From VRUE01 sp963712595 (lineage in GTDB: Bacteria > Actinomycetota > Thermoleophilia > Solirubrobacterales > 70-9): a stretch of 64,000 nt of DNA. This document shows, piece after piece, positions 1 through 8,371 of the stretch (position 1 is the first letter of the stretch; every line of letters starts with the position of its first letter). The DNA lies in NCBI GenBank assembly GCA_963712595.1, contig CAVQIM010000006.1, positions 1 to 64,000 on the forward strand, given 5' to 3'. Below the pieces are notes generated by a model. The model saw only the letters and a program-made list of their open reading frames with translations, was not told the origin of the DNA and did no database searches. Both the position numbers and the translations under genes were made by a program.

Positions 1-3000
1 TTACCGGAGATGGCGAGGCCCTCGGGGGAGCCGGTGGGGGTGAGGAGTTCCTTCTCGCACGCTGGGGTCTGGTGACATTGCACGCCGAGCGCGGCAGCCG
101 GCATGCTGCCGATCGCCGGCACAAGCGGCGTAGCAGTGCCAGGGGTCCCTTCGTCGCGCTCCGGTTCCACGTCACGGACGGCCCAATAGAGGCGCGAACC
201 GTCGAAGGCGAGTCCTCGGGGCGAGTCCCAGCCGAGATAAGACGACCCGATCCCCTCCCCTGCATCTTCACCTTCCAGCGTAAAAGCGGAGACGAAACCG
301 TAGGAGCCGCTAGAAAATCTAGTGGCATAGAGGGTCGTAGGTCCCAAGGCGAGCCCATAGAACTGATCGTTGCTCGGGTCCACGAAGTGCCCTTCGGGTT
401 CGCCACCTCCGATCGCCGCCCGCGCGATCCCGCGATAACTGAGACTCCGCGAAGCGTTGGTCCAGTAGATATGGGTGCCGTTAACCGCGATCCCCTGCGG
501 TTCGTTGACCAACCGTTCGCGGGGTTTGTTGGGATCTGCCGGCTGGGCCATGTTCAGGCCGCAGATGAAGGCCGGGCGAACATTCGTCACGCCTTCGCCG
601 GCGAGGGTGGCACGGCCGATGGTGCCGCCGCCGCCGAAGGGCCCGAATTCGCCATCGGGGCGCCCGGTGTTGGTCCAGTAGACGTGGTCTTCATCGACGG
701 CGACGTAGCGGGGAGCGTTGGGGATGGTTTGCTCTTCGAAGACTGCGGGTGTGTATTTCCCCTCGCCGAGGTTGATCGGTTCTTCCACTTCCTGGGTGCA
801 TTCACCCTCCCCCGGTTCGATGAAGCTCGGTTCGCGGTTGGTCGGGTCACCGGAACCGTTGAGTTCCGCGCGGCCGATGGTGCCGAGGGACGGATCGGCC
901 CAGTAGATGTATTCGCCTTTGGGGTCGACGGCGACGCCGAGGGCGTGGGTCGAGAGGAAGTCCTCCTCTTTAGTGGCGTTGGGATCGGGGTTGGTGAGGT
1001 CGGCGCGCCCGATCTGCGCCGGCGGCTGTTCGGGGCCGGTGTTGGCGTCGTTGGTCAACATCTCCGAGCTCATCAAGTAGGCCTGTGAGCCATCGGCGGT
1101 TGCGCCGAGGAAGGCGGCGGGGTGGGGCCCGGCGGAGTCGGTGCCGTTCTCACCCGTGCCGTTGTCCTTCTGCGAGGCCGAGACGTGGATCGTGCAGGCG
1201 AGCTCGGGTTCGGTGCATTCTTCTTTGCCTTCGTTGATCACCACGTTGCTTTGCGGCTCGGTCGGGTTGAGGCGCAAATACAGCTGCCCGGTTCCGGACT
1301 CGGTGAAGTAGACGCTCGAGCCGTCGGGGGCGATCGCGTGCTCGTCGCGGGTGTAGTAGGCAGCCAGGGCGCCGCCGAAGGTGGTCCGGCGCGTCATCCA
1401 GCTGTAAGGCCCGGCGAAGGCGCCGCCGCGCGGGGCTTTGCCGTCGTTGAGGGCGCCGGCGACGCGCAGGACACCGCTCTCGCGATCCCAGACGTAGAGG
1501 TTGGGCTTGCCCGCTGCCGCGCCGGCGCGCAGAACCGGCTTGCCAGCCGGGAGCTCGAAGAAGGCGACCGAGCCGTCATCGCTCGAGCCGGGGAAGGCGG
1601 GAAAGCCGGGGGAGACGGGACCGTCGCCGAGGTTGGGGACGTAGGGGATGATCGGGTTGACTTTGCCCGGGGTGGCGGTCCAGCGATCGAAGAAGGCCGT
1701 CTCGTCTGGTGCGCCGATCTTCGTCGCCGCGGCGAAGACGTGGGAGAAGTCGGGGTTCCAGCCGAGCACTTCGCCTTTCCTGCCGGCGCTTTGAGGGGGC
1801 AGGAGGCCCTGCGTCGACCAGCCAGATGAGCCCCGGCTTGCCAGGAAGAGCGGGGTGAAGGTCTGCGAGCCTTCGGCACCGGGGATCGGAGCTGGGGCCT
1901 CGAAGCTCACCCGCTCGCCGTCGATCGATGCCCGGGCCTGCTTGATCGAGCCGATGACGTCGCCGCCGTTCTTATCGACCGGGGAGGCCTGCTCATAGAC
2001 GCGGCAGTCAGGAAGAGAGGCGGAGGGCTTGCCCTGGCGGTAGACGTCGTTGGCGGGACAGGAGCCGAAGACGTCCGGTGGCAGGTAGGTGGTGAAGGCG
2101 ATCGCTTTGCCTTCGCTGGTACCGGCCACGTTGCTCGCCACCGCGCGGAAGCGGTAGGCGGTGTGAGGGGTGAGGCCGGTTACTTCCGCGCTCACTTCGA
2201 CCCCGTCGTCTCCGTCGCCGATCGATTCCGGAGAGGCCGGCCGCTTGATCGGTTCTTCAGGCCCGGTGAAGCTTTCCCCGTTTGCCTGGTAGGCGGCCTC
2301 GCTGAGGAATTCGAACTGATAGCTCGTTTCCTCCCCGTTGGGGTTGATCGTCGCCTTGAGCAGAGCCGAGGTGTCGCGGGGACGCACGCTTTGGCTTTCG
2401 ATCGCCGGCTTGGCGGTGAATTTCGCCGTCACCGAGCGCGCTGCGGAGATCGTCACTTTGCATTCGTTGCCGGCGACGTTGTCGCAGCCCGTCCAGATAG
2501 CGAGCCGCGAGCCCGGATCCGGAGTGGCGGTGAGCGTCACTTCGGTTCCTTCTTGGAAGTCCACGGCGCAGGTGGAGCCGCAGTTGACTCCCGCCGGGGC
2601 GCTGGTCACCGTGCCTTTGCCGGCACCTTTCTTGAAGACTTTGAGCGTGAAGAAGTCGGCGTAGGTCAACGGCCCGAACGCAAACACGCTCGAGGGGTTC
2701 ACCCCGGCGCTGAAGAAGACGTCTCCCGCGTTCTCGCCGCCTGAGTTGTCGACTGCGACCGCGCTTGGGTCGGGGTCCGAGAGCCCTGAGGGAGTCGGGA
2801 TTTCAGAGACCAGTTCCCCGCCGGAGTCGAACTCGTCGATGACCTTGTGGGTGGAGCCGATGTCGGTTACGTAGAAGTGCCCGTTTGACTGATCGAACGC
2901 GATGCTGCGATAGCCGCTTTCAAAGCTCCCTGCTTTGGTGGTCGAGCCGTTGGTTTCGGCGAGGACCTCTTCGCCGTCGGCGCTCAGGACGTAGGCTTTT

Positions 3001-4559
3001 TTGCTCTGCCTGTCATAGGCGTAGATCTTGCCGTTGGAGCGCACGGCGAGGCTCACGAACCACTGAAAGCCCGGGATCCCTTCGGCCAGGGTTCCGCTCG
3101 GAGTGCCGTCGGGTTCATAGGTGGAGATGAAGTCCTGGAAGGCGACGTAGACCTCGTCGGTGGCTGGGTTTACGGCTACTCCGTAGGCTTCTTCGGGAGC
3201 GATCACTCGCTCCAATGCGTAGGTGGTGGAGCCCGTGGGCGGAAAAGATGTAGAGGGTGCGTACTTGACGACGTCAAGGCCGCGGGAGTTGACGTAGACG
3301 TTGCCTTGGGAGTCCACCGCCAAGGCGAAGGGGCCGTCTTCGTTTGAGGTTTCAAAGCTCGTGATCGGGGTGCCCGAGGGGGAGTAGATCTTGACTTCGC
3401 CCGCCGCGTAGTCGGCGACGTAGCGGTTGCCGGCGGAATCGATAGCGAGGCCGCGGACCCTTTCGAAGCCGGTCAGGTTTAGGGCCGGGAGTTCGGCGTG
3501 GGTGGGTTGCGTCAACGGCCCGAACGCAAACACGCTCGAGGGGTTCACCCCGGCGCTGAAGAAGACGTCTCCCGCGTTCTCGCCGCCTGAGTTGTCGACT
3601 GCGACCGCGCTTGGGTCGGGGTCCGAGAGCCCTGAGGGAGTCGGGATTTCAGAGACCAGTTCCCCGCCGGAGTCGAACTCGTCGATGACCTTGTGGGTGG
3701 AGCCGATGTCGGTTACGTAGAAGTGCCCGTTTGACTGATCGAACGCGATGCTGCGATAGCCGCTTTCAAAGCTCCCTGCTTTGGTGGTCGAGCCGTTGGT
3801 TTCGGCGAGGACCTCTTCGCCGTCGGCGCTCAGGACGTAGGCTTTTTTGCTCTGCCTGTCATAGGCGTAGATCTTGCCGTTGGAGCGCACGGCGAGGCTC
3901 ACGAACCACTGAAAGCCCGGGATCCCTTCGGCCAGGGTTCCGCTCGGAGTGCCGTCGGGTTCATAGGTGGAGATGAAGTCCTGGAAGGCGACGTAGACCT
4001 CGTCGGTGGCTGGGTTTACGGCTACTCCGTAGGCTTCTTCGGGAGCGATCACTCGCTCCAATGCGTAGGTGGTGGAGCCCGTGGGCGGAAAAGATGTAGA
4101 GGGTGCGTACTTGACGACGTCAAGGCCGCGGGAGTTGACGTAGACGTTGCCTTGGGAGTCCACCGCCAAGGCGAAGGGGCCGTCTTCGTTTGAGGTTTCA
4201 AAGCTCGTGATCGGGGTGCCCGAGGGGGAGTAGATCTTGACTTCGCCCGCTGCGTAGTCGGCGACGTAGCGGTTGCCGGCGGAGTCGATCGCGAGGCCGC
4301 GGACCCTTTCGAAGCCGGTCAGGTTCAGGGCCGGGAGTTCGGCGTGGGTGGGGAGCGCCGCGCCGGCGGGGGCGGCTAGCAATCCGAGGGCGCAGGCGAT
4401 CGAGAAGAGCGCGACCCAGAGCTTGCTTGCGGGCGCACTACTCCCGTCGGTACGGCTAGAGCCATCGCGGGCGGCAGCTGCTCCACGGAAGATGCGGCCG
4501 AGGCCCTTGGCCTGGCGCATGCTCGATCCCGCGGGCGATGCCTTCGCGTGGCTTCTCAC
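1..4559 (-). CDS. Giant secreted NHL-repeat / Fn3 surface protein, 3' end outside window
   Basis: Open frame on the minus strand, running off the left edge (about 1519 codons visible). GTG start at 4559 has AAGGAGAGA 6-8 nt upstream. A long basic N-region precedes a hydrophobic signal segment (residues about 52-75, 'LWVALFSIACALGLLAAPAGA'). Then come two nearly identical NHL/beta-propeller blocks (about 70-349 and 351-631), an InlB-B-type bacterial repeat (about 640-713, 'GKGTVTSAPAGVNCG'), an Fn3-like module ('GLTPHTAYRFRAVASNVAG') and a long C-terminal region that opens with 'SLPDCRVYEQASPVDKNG', a signature seen in many large Thermoleophilia secreted proteins. A surface or matrix role is inferred; ligand unknown. 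It has no close partner gene. All plus-strand frames over this stretch are shadows. Confidence 0.85.
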   Translation of the reverse strand, partial: MRSHAKASPAGSSMRQAKGLGRIFRGAAAARDGSSRTDGSSAPASKLWVALFSIACALGLLAAPAGAALPTHAELPALNLTGFERVRGLAIDSAGNRYVADYAAGEVKIYSPSGTPITSFETSNEDGPFALAVDSQGNVYVNSRGLDVVKYAPSTSFPPTGSTTYALERVIAPEEAYGVAVNPATDEVYVAFQDFISTYEPDGTPSGTLAEGIPGFQWFVSLAVRSNGKIYAYDRQSKKAYVLSADGEEVLAETNGSTTKAGSFESGYRSIAFDQSNGHFYVTDIGSTHKVIDEFDSGGELVSEIPTPSGLSDPDPSAVAVDNSGGENAGDVFFSAGVNPSSVFAFGPLTQPTHAELPALNLTGFERVRGLAIDSAGNRYVADYAAGEVKIYSPSGTPITSFETSNEDGPFALAVDSQGNVYVNSRGLDVVKYAPSTSFPPTGSTTYALERVIAPEEAYGVAVNPATDEVYVAFQDFISTYEPDGTPSGTLAEGIPGFQWFVSLAVRSNGKIYAYDRQSKKAYVLSADGEEVLAETNGSTTKAGSFESGYRSIAFDQSNGHFYVTDIGSTHKVIDEFDSGGELVSEIPTPSGLSDPDPSAVAVDNSGGENAGDVFFSAGVNPSSVFAFGPLTYADFFTLKVFKKGAGKGTVTSAPAGVNCGSTCAVDFQEGTEVTLTATPDPGSRLAIWTGCDNVAGNECKVTISAARSVTAKFTAKPAIESQSVRPRDTSALLKATINPNGEETSYQFEFLSEAAYQANGESFTGPEEPIKRPASPESIGDGDDGVEVSAEVTGLTPHTAYRFRAVASNVAGTSEGKAIAFTTYLPPDVFGSCPANDVYRQGKPSASLPDCRVYEQASPVDKNGGDVIGSIKQARASIDGERVSFEAPAPIPGAEGSQTFTPLFLASRGSSGWSTQGLLPPQSAGRKGEVLGWNPDFSHVFAAATKIGAPDETAFFDRWTATPGKVNPIIPYVPNLGDGPVSPGFPAFPGSSDDGSVAFFELPAGKPVLRAGAAAGKPNLYVWDRESGVLRVAGALNDGKAPRGGAFAGPYSWMTRRTTFGGALAAYYTRDEHAIAPDGSSVYFTESGTGQLYLRLNPTEPQSNVVINEGKEECTEPELACTIHVSASQKDNGTGENGTDSAGPHPAAFLGATADGSQAYLMSSEMLTNDANTGPEQPPAQIGRADLTNPDPNATKEEDFLSTHALGVAVDPKGEYIYWADPSLGTIGRAELNGSGDPTNREPSFIEPGEGECTQEVEEPINLGEGKYTPAVFEEQTIPNAPRYVAVDEDHVYWTNTGRPDGEFGPFGGGGTIGRATLAGEGVTNVRPAFICGLNMAQPADPNKPRERLVNEPQGIAVNGTHIYWTNASRSLSYRGIARAAIGGGEPEGHFVDPSNDQFYGLALGPTTLYATRFSSGSYGFVSAFTLEGEDAGEGIGSSYLGWDSPRGLAFDGSRLYWAVRDVEPERDEGTPGTATPLVPAIGSMPAAALGVQCHQTPACEKELLTPTGSPEGLAISG
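2665..4352. repeat. Near-perfect 842-bp tandem duplication inside the surface protein gene
   Basis: Positions 2665-3506 and 3511-4352 match with period 846 bp (282 codons, in frame). Only three or four substitutions were seen by eye, all near 3407-3482 versus 4253-4328. Each copy encodes one NHL-type propeller block. The near identity indicates a recent duplication or ongoing homogenisation, and the locus could change copy number by recombination. Confidence 0.95.
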
Positions 4560-4673
4560 GTAGCTCTCTCCTTGTCCCTGAGCCCCTCTGCCGGCCGCTT
4601 CCCTTGGCGGCCCCCGTGGGCTCCTGTTCCCTGTTGGCATACCGTCTTCGTTCCTGAATGAAGACGTTGCAGG

Positions 4674-4702
4674 ATGTAAACATGCTGGTTCGCAATTGTC
4701 AA
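4674..4702 (-). promoter_or_regulatory. Promoter of the surface protein gene
   Basis: On the minus strand TTGACA (4702-4697) is followed after 17 nt by TTACAT (4679-4674), about 115 nt upstream of the GTG at 4559. The leader between them holds a hairpin (CGTCTTC/GAAGACG, 4643-4666) and a second GC-rich stem near 4590-4610. Start-site activity is inferred from spacing only. Confidence 0.55.
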
Positions 4703-4773
4703 GATACACACGCGGTATTGCAAAGAAATATCGCGTGTTAGCAGGGAGCTTTGGGGCGAGCTTTTTGCGAAAC

Positions 4774-4789
4774 GACCCGTTTGCGGGTC
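4774..4789 (-). terminator. Hairpin at the TetR stop codon
   Basis: GACCCG-tttg-CGGGTC overlaps the TGA stop of the TetR gene; on the minus strand it is followed by GTTTCGCAAAAAG. This is a short terminator-like stem with a weak T-tract. Confidence 0.4.
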
Positions 4790-5447
4790 AGTTCTCGGGC
4801 CGCCAGGCTTCGCCGCGCTGGACGCGCTCGAAGCCGAACCAGAGCGCGTTGACGGCCGTGGCGACCACCTGCTCGCGGGGAACCTGCGGATGGTCGCGCC
4901 ACCAGATCGCGAGGCCCTGGAGCACTCCGCGCATCACCACCCAAGCCATTTCGAGGCCCTCGTCGGCGGCCGAGCCGGCGAGCTCGGTCGCGCCGGGCAC
5001 GGCGGCGAAGAGGGGGGTAAGCGCCGCCCGGCTGCGCGCCGCCACGTCCTCTTGGATCGCCTTCAGCCCTGGGTCGCCGGTGGTGTCCCGGAAGAGCATG
5101 CTGCCGGCGAAGGGGTGCTCCTCGACGTAGGCGAACCAGGCGTCGAAGGAGCGGGCGACCCGCTGCTCGGCGGGGTCCTCGCCGACGAAGTTCTCGCGCC
5201 AGACCTCGCGCAGCTCGGCGAAGTGGCGCTCGAGCAGGCGCCGGTAGAGGTCGCGCTTGGAAGCGAAGTGGTCGTAGAGCACGGGCGGGGTCACCCCCGA
5301 GCGGCGGGCGATCTCGTCGATCGAGGCGCCCTCGTACCCGCGCTCAGCGAAGAGCTCCGCCGCCGCGAGCTCGATCACCTCGCGCCGGGCCGCGGCGGTC
5401 ATCCTCCTCCGCGGCGCCTCCCCTTTCTCCTGCTTTGAGCTTGACAA
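4788..5447 (-). CDS. TetR/AcrR family transcriptional regulator
   Basis: Protein of about 219 aa with an N-terminal TetR helix-turn-helix ('AAELFAERGYEGASIDEIARR' region, then 'GVTPPVLYDHFASKRDLY') and an all-helical ligand-binding C-terminal domain ending 'GEAWRPEN'. The start is uncertain. TTG at 5447 has AGGGAG 7 nt upstream; ATG 5402 gives a shorter protein that still keeps the HTH; ATG 5489 is a longer option without a good ribosome site. The gene is divergent from the CrtA-like gene at 5523, and a perfect 9-bp inverted repeat lies in the shared region. It probably represses its neighbour and itself (inference). The ligand cannot be told from sequence. Confidence 0.85.
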   Translation of the reverse strand: MSSSKQEKGEAPRRRMTAAARREVIELAAAELFAERGYEGASIDEIARRSGVTPPVLYDHFASKRDLYRRLLERHFAELREVWRENFVGEDPAEQRVARSFDAWFAYVEEHPFAGSMLFRDTTGDPGLKAIQEDVAARSRAALTPLFAAVPGATELAGSAADEGLEMAWVVMRGVLQGLAIWWRDHPQVPREQVVATAVNALWFGFERVQRGEAWRPEN

Positions 5448-5498
5448 CCTAACGCTCCCTAAGTACGTTCTCCGAGCTTTCCTAGTCATCGTTAGGTT
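5441..5498 (+). promoter_or_regulatory. Promoter and candidate TetR operator for the CrtA-like gene
   Basis: TTGACA (5441-5446), 17-nt spacer, TACGTT (5464-5469). Two arms, AACCTAACG (5446-5454) and CGTTAGGTT (5490-5498), form a perfect inverted repeat that overlaps the -35 element and flanks the -10. This is a plausible operator for the adjacent divergent TetR protein. Its 35-bp loop is longer than a classical TetR site, so each arm may instead be half of a weaker site. Confidence 0.55.
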
Positions 5499-5522
5499 AA
5501 TCGCAGAACCGGAGGCAGATAG

Positions 5523-6200
5523 ATGATCGTCTCGGTCCACATCGCCAGCCTGGGTCGGCGTGCGGCGCTCGGCGCCTTGCGCCAGACCCCGAGCCCGGAG
5601 CGAATTCCCGGCCTGCGCTATGCGGAGACGACCATCACCGCGCCACTCGGAGGCAGCCTCGCGCCGCGACCGCGCCTCGACCGTGTCGGCCTGATCGCCG
5701 CCTGGGACGACGACGAGGCACTCGACCGCTTCGCCGCCACCCACCCCCTCGGCACTCGCCTCGCCGAGGGCTGGATGGCGCGGCTGCAGCCGCTGCGCGT
5801 CTTCGGCGCCTGGCCCGAGATGCCCGGTCTCCCCTCCCGGCCCATCCCCGTCGACGACGAGGAGCCCGTCGCCGTCCTCACCCTCGGCCGGCTGCGCCTG
5901 CACCGCGCCCTGCCGTTCCTGCGCAGCGCCGCCCCCGCCGAATCCGAGGTCGCCGCCGAGCCGGACCTGCTCGCCTCAGCCGGCCTCGCCCGGCCGCCCC
6001 GCCTCGTCTCCACCTTCTCGCTCTGGCGAACCGCCGCGGCCATGCGCGACTACGCCAACCGCGACCATGGCGCCCACCGGGCAGCGGTGCGCAACGACCG
6101 CGCCCACCCCTTCCACCGCCAATCGGCCTTCATCCGCTTCCGCCCCTACGCCTCCCAGGGCAGCTGGGACGGCCGCGACCCGCTTGCCGCCCTGATCTAG
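5523..6200 (+). CDS. Spheroidene monooxygenase (CrtA)-like protein
   Basis: 225-aa protein resembling the CrtA/spheroidene monooxygenase family. It has an N-terminal 'R.PGLRYAETT' segment, a middle 'GLIAAWDDDEALDRF' strand-helix unit and the characteristic C-terminal block 'FSLWRTAAAMRDYA...RFRPYASQGSWDGRDPL'. Family members are ferredoxin-like dimeric beta-barrel proteins; characterised CrtA oxygenates acyclic carotenoids. No other carotenoid gene lies nearby, so the substrate is unknown and a general ligand-binding or oxygenase role is possible. ATG at 5523 lies about 50 nt downstream of the TTGACA promoter and follows GGAGGCAGATAG. Control by the divergent TetR gene is likely. Confidence 0.7.
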   Translation: MIVSVHIASLGRRAALGALRQTPSPERIPGLRYAETTITAPLGGSLAPRPRLDRVGLIAAWDDDEALDRFAATHPLGTRLAEGWMARLQPLRVFGAWPEMPGLPSRPIPVDDEEPVAVLTLGRLRLHRALPFLRSAAPAESEVAAEPDLLASAGLARPPRLVSTFSLWRTAAAMRDYANRDHGAHRAAVRNDRAHPFHRQSAFIRFRPYASQGSWDGRDPLAALI

Positions 6201-6205
6201 CCAGC

Positions 6206-6300
6206 CGCGAGGCTCGGAGGTCGCCAGGCAAGGACGCAGGTCGCCCGAATAGCAGCCCCTATTCGGGCGACTGAGGACGCAGCATGGCGGCGTCCGAGGC
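6206..6300. repeat. Palindromic element, AAGGACGCAGG family, copy 1
   Basis: Core AAGGACGCAGG (6230-6240), then a perfect 12-bp stem TCGCCCGAATAG (6241-6252) / CTATTCGGGCGA (6259-6270), then CTGAGGACGC. The stem contains the TAG stop of the convergent flippase gene, so its last residues 'QSPE' are encoded by the element. Related copies lie at 22009-22181 and 40945-41031. It may act as a bidirectional terminator between the two convergent genes. Confidence 0.7.
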
Positions 6301-7254
6301 CGCCTCGTCCTGGGCCTGGCGAATCAGGCCGCGCCAGTCGGTAGTGCCGAAGACGAGCATGATGGCGCCGAACCCGAGAACGACCGACCAGGCCGCCATC
6401 GCGATCTGTGTGCCGACCGAGAAGGAGAGGACGGCGGCGCGCGAGGGGCCGTGCAGCGTCGCCACCAGCAGCGCCTGCTGGGCGCCAGCGCCGCCTGGGG
6501 TGAAGGGAATGATGTTGGCGATCGCCTGCACGCTCATCACCAACATCACGTTGCCGATCGAGCCACCGATTCCGAAGGCCTCGAGGAAGAACCAGAAGGC
6601 GGCGAAGCGGCAGAGCCAGCCGACGCCCTGCCAGGCCGCGACCTCGCGCAGGTAGCGGCGCGGCCAGCGGAGGATGACGATCCCCTGTTTGACCCGGTCC
6701 CAGAAACGACGCACCCGGTGGGCGAGGAGGTAGACGCCGATCGCGATCGCCAGCAACAGGGCCCCGGTGACGATCAGCAGCGTGCGGGGATGATCGGCCC
6801 AGAAGGAGATCTCGAAGGCCGGCAGGTTCGGCAGCCGAGGCAGCGGCGGCAGCAGTCCCTGGGTGATCGCGTAGAGGAGGACCAGCGCCCCTACGGTGGT
6901 GTCGAAGACGGTCTGGACGAGGAAGGAGGAGGTGACCGCCGGGTAGGAGGAGTGGGGGATCTGGCGCTTGACCAGGAAGACCTTGGTCACGTCGCCGGCG
7001 TGGGCCGGGATCACCGCGTTGATGCCGGCCCCGGCGAGATAGGCGGCGCTCAAGTGGGTGAAGGAGATCCGCGTGCCCGGGTAGGCGGCGCGCAGCACGT
7101 TGCGCCAGGCCCAGGCACGGCAGAGCTGCATCGCCAGCAGGCAACCCAGCGCGATCGCGAACGGCGTCCAGCGAATGTCGGAGAGGTGCGCGAAGAAGGA
7201 GCTCGTCGCGTGGAAGAAGGAGTTGAAGCTCGATGCGAGATCGGCGTACGGCAT
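6259..7254 (-). CDS. LPG-synthase-type transmembrane (flippase-like) protein
   Basis: 331-aa integral membrane protein of the lysylphosphatidylglycerol synthase TM / UPF0104 family, with 7-8 hydrophobic segments. Family landmarks are 'AAYLAGAGINAVIPAHAGDVTKVFLVKR' (residues about 70-97, split here by its GxGxN core) and 'NIIPFTPGGAGAQQALL' near residue 240. It lacks the soluble aminoacyl-transferase domain of MprF, so a lipid or lipid-linked sugar translocation role is inferred rather than lysyl transfer. It starts at ATG 7254, only 21 bp from the divergent sulfotransferase start. The 3' end lies in a palindromic repeat. Confidence 0.8.
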   Translation of the reverse strand: MPYADLASSFNSFFHATSSFFAHLSDIRWTPFAIALGCLLAMQLCRAWAWRNVLRAAYPGTRISFTHLSAAYLAGAGINAVIPAHAGDVTKVFLVKRQIPHSSYPAVTSSFLVQTVFDTTVGALVLLYAITQGLLPPLPRLPNLPAFEISFWADHPRTLLIVTGALLLAIAIGVYLLAHRVRRFWDRVKQGIVILRWPRRYLREVAAWQGVGWLCRFAAFWFFLEAFGIGGSIGNVMLVMSVQAIANIIPFTPGGAGAQQALLVATLHGPSRAAVLSFSVGTQIAMAAWSVVLGFGAIMLVFGTTDWRGLIRQAQDEAASDAAMLRPQSPE

Positions 7255-7275
7255 CGCAGCTACACTAGCCCGCTC
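7255..7275. promoter_or_regulatory. Overlapping divergent promoters, likely leaderless transcripts
   Basis: Only 21 bp separate two divergent starts. Read rightward, TACACT (7261-7266) is 9 nt before GTG 7276. Read leftward, TAGTGT on the other strand is 7 nt before ATG 7254. Neither gene has room for a Shine-Dalgarno plus leader, so both mRNAs are probably leaderless, driven by a nearly symmetrical shared -10. Confidence 0.5.
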
Positions 7276-8265
7276 GTGTCAGAGGCCGAGACGCAGATCC
7301 CCGCTTCCCAGGCTCCCCGCGACCCCGCCGACGAGGCGATGTGTGCGCGCGCCCGCGAGCGCTACACGGCGGATCGTGGCAGCCGCTTCCGCCGCCGCCG
7401 CAAGCGCCACGCGCAGCTGCCCAACCTGATCATCATCGGCGGCCTCAAGTGCGGCACGACCAGCATCCACCACTACCTCGGCCTGCACCCCGAGATCCAG
7501 ATGTCGAAGCCAAAGGAGCTCAACTTCTTCGTCGAGGAGCTGAACTGGGACCTCGGCCTCGACTGGTACGCCAGCCGCTTCGACAAGCGCTTCGAGGTTC
7601 GCGGCGAGTCCTCCCCGCACTACACCAACCTGCCCCGCTTCACCGGCGTCCCAGCCCGGATCCGCGAGCACTGCCCCGACGCCCGCCTGCTCTACATGGT
7701 GCGTGACCCGATCAAGCGCATCCTCTCCCACTGGGTCCACGCCACCGGCGCCGGCTATGAGACCGGAGAGCTGGTCGAGGTCCTCTCCAACCCCGACTCC
7801 TCCTACATGAACCGCTCCAAGTACTGGCTGCAGCTGCAGCCCTACCTGGAGCTCTTCGAGCGCGAGCAGATCGAGGTGATCACCCAGGAGGAGCTGCAGA
7901 GCGAACGCGAGGAGACGATGCGCAAGGCCTTCCGCTTCGCCGGAGTCGACGAGGGCTTCACCTCCGAGCAGTTCGACCGCGAGTGGGAGAAGTCGAGCGC
8001 CAAGCAGGGCGACAAATACCAGTTCATGGAGAAGCTGATCAAGCTGCCGGGCTTCCGCTCCTTCGACCGCAACTTCGACCGCCTGCCCGAGTCGATGCGC
8101 TGGATCGTCGAGAAGGTCGTCCACGACCCCGAGAAGCCGCCGGCGCCGAAGCCGAAGCTCCCCGACGACCTCTTCGAGACCGTCCGCGCCCGCTTCACCG
8201 CCGACGTAGCCGAGCTGCAGCGGTTCGCCGGCCGCGAGTTTGCCGGCTGGCACGACTACTCCTGA
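7276..8265 (+). CDS. Sulfotransferase domain protein
   Basis: 329-aa protein. The PAPS 5'-phosphosulfate loop 'GGLKCGTTSIHHYL' is near residue 55 and the 3'-phosphate site 'VRDPIKRILSHW' near residue 142. The fold matches the heparan/NodH-type sulfotransferases. It should transfer sulfate from PAPS to a carbohydrate, lipid or small-molecule acceptor that is not identifiable. The basic N-terminus ('RFRRRRKRH') precedes the catalytic domain. GTG 7276 is chosen because it sits just behind the TACACT -10; ATG 7339 is a shorter alternative. The neighbouring membrane protein could handle a lipid-linked substrate, but that is speculation. Confidence 0.85.
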   Translation: MSEAETQIPASQAPRDPADEAMCARARERYTADRGSRFRRRRKRHAQLPNLIIIGGLKCGTTSIHHYLGLHPEIQMSKPKELNFFVEELNWDLGLDWYASRFDKRFEVRGESSPHYTNLPRFTGVPARIREHCPDARLLYMVRDPIKRILSHWVHATGAGYETGELVEVLSNPDSSYMNRSKYWLQLQPYLELFEREQIEVITQEELQSEREETMRKAFRFAGVDEGFTSEQFDREWEKSSAKQGDKYQFMEKLIKLPGFRSFDRNFDRLPESMRWIVEKVVHDPEKPPAPKPKLPDDLFETVRARFTADVAELQRFAGREFAGWHDYS

Positions 8266-8308
8266 GCCTCACCCCCGCCCGGCACGAGTACCAAGGCTCA
8301 CCGAAGGA

Positions 8309-8354
8309 CTGACTTCGCCTTATGCGGCCAATGGCACGAATAAGGCGAAGTCAG
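8309..8354. terminator. 15-bp perfect hairpin after the sulfotransferase gene
   Basis: CTGACTTCGCCTTAT (8309-8323) pairs perfectly with ATAAGGCGAAGTCAG (8340-8354), loop 16 nt. There is no T-tract. Related TTCGCCTT/AAGGCGAA-type stems recur at 9107-9151 and 10510-10530. Confidence 0.6.
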
Positions 8355-8371
8355 CATTAGTGTGCTGACCT

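Noticed and set aside
72..2744. Plus-strand open frames (338, 235 and 193 aa)
   Set aside because: Antisense shadows of the continuous minus-strand surface-protein frame, which has recognisable domains; the plus frames have no domain.
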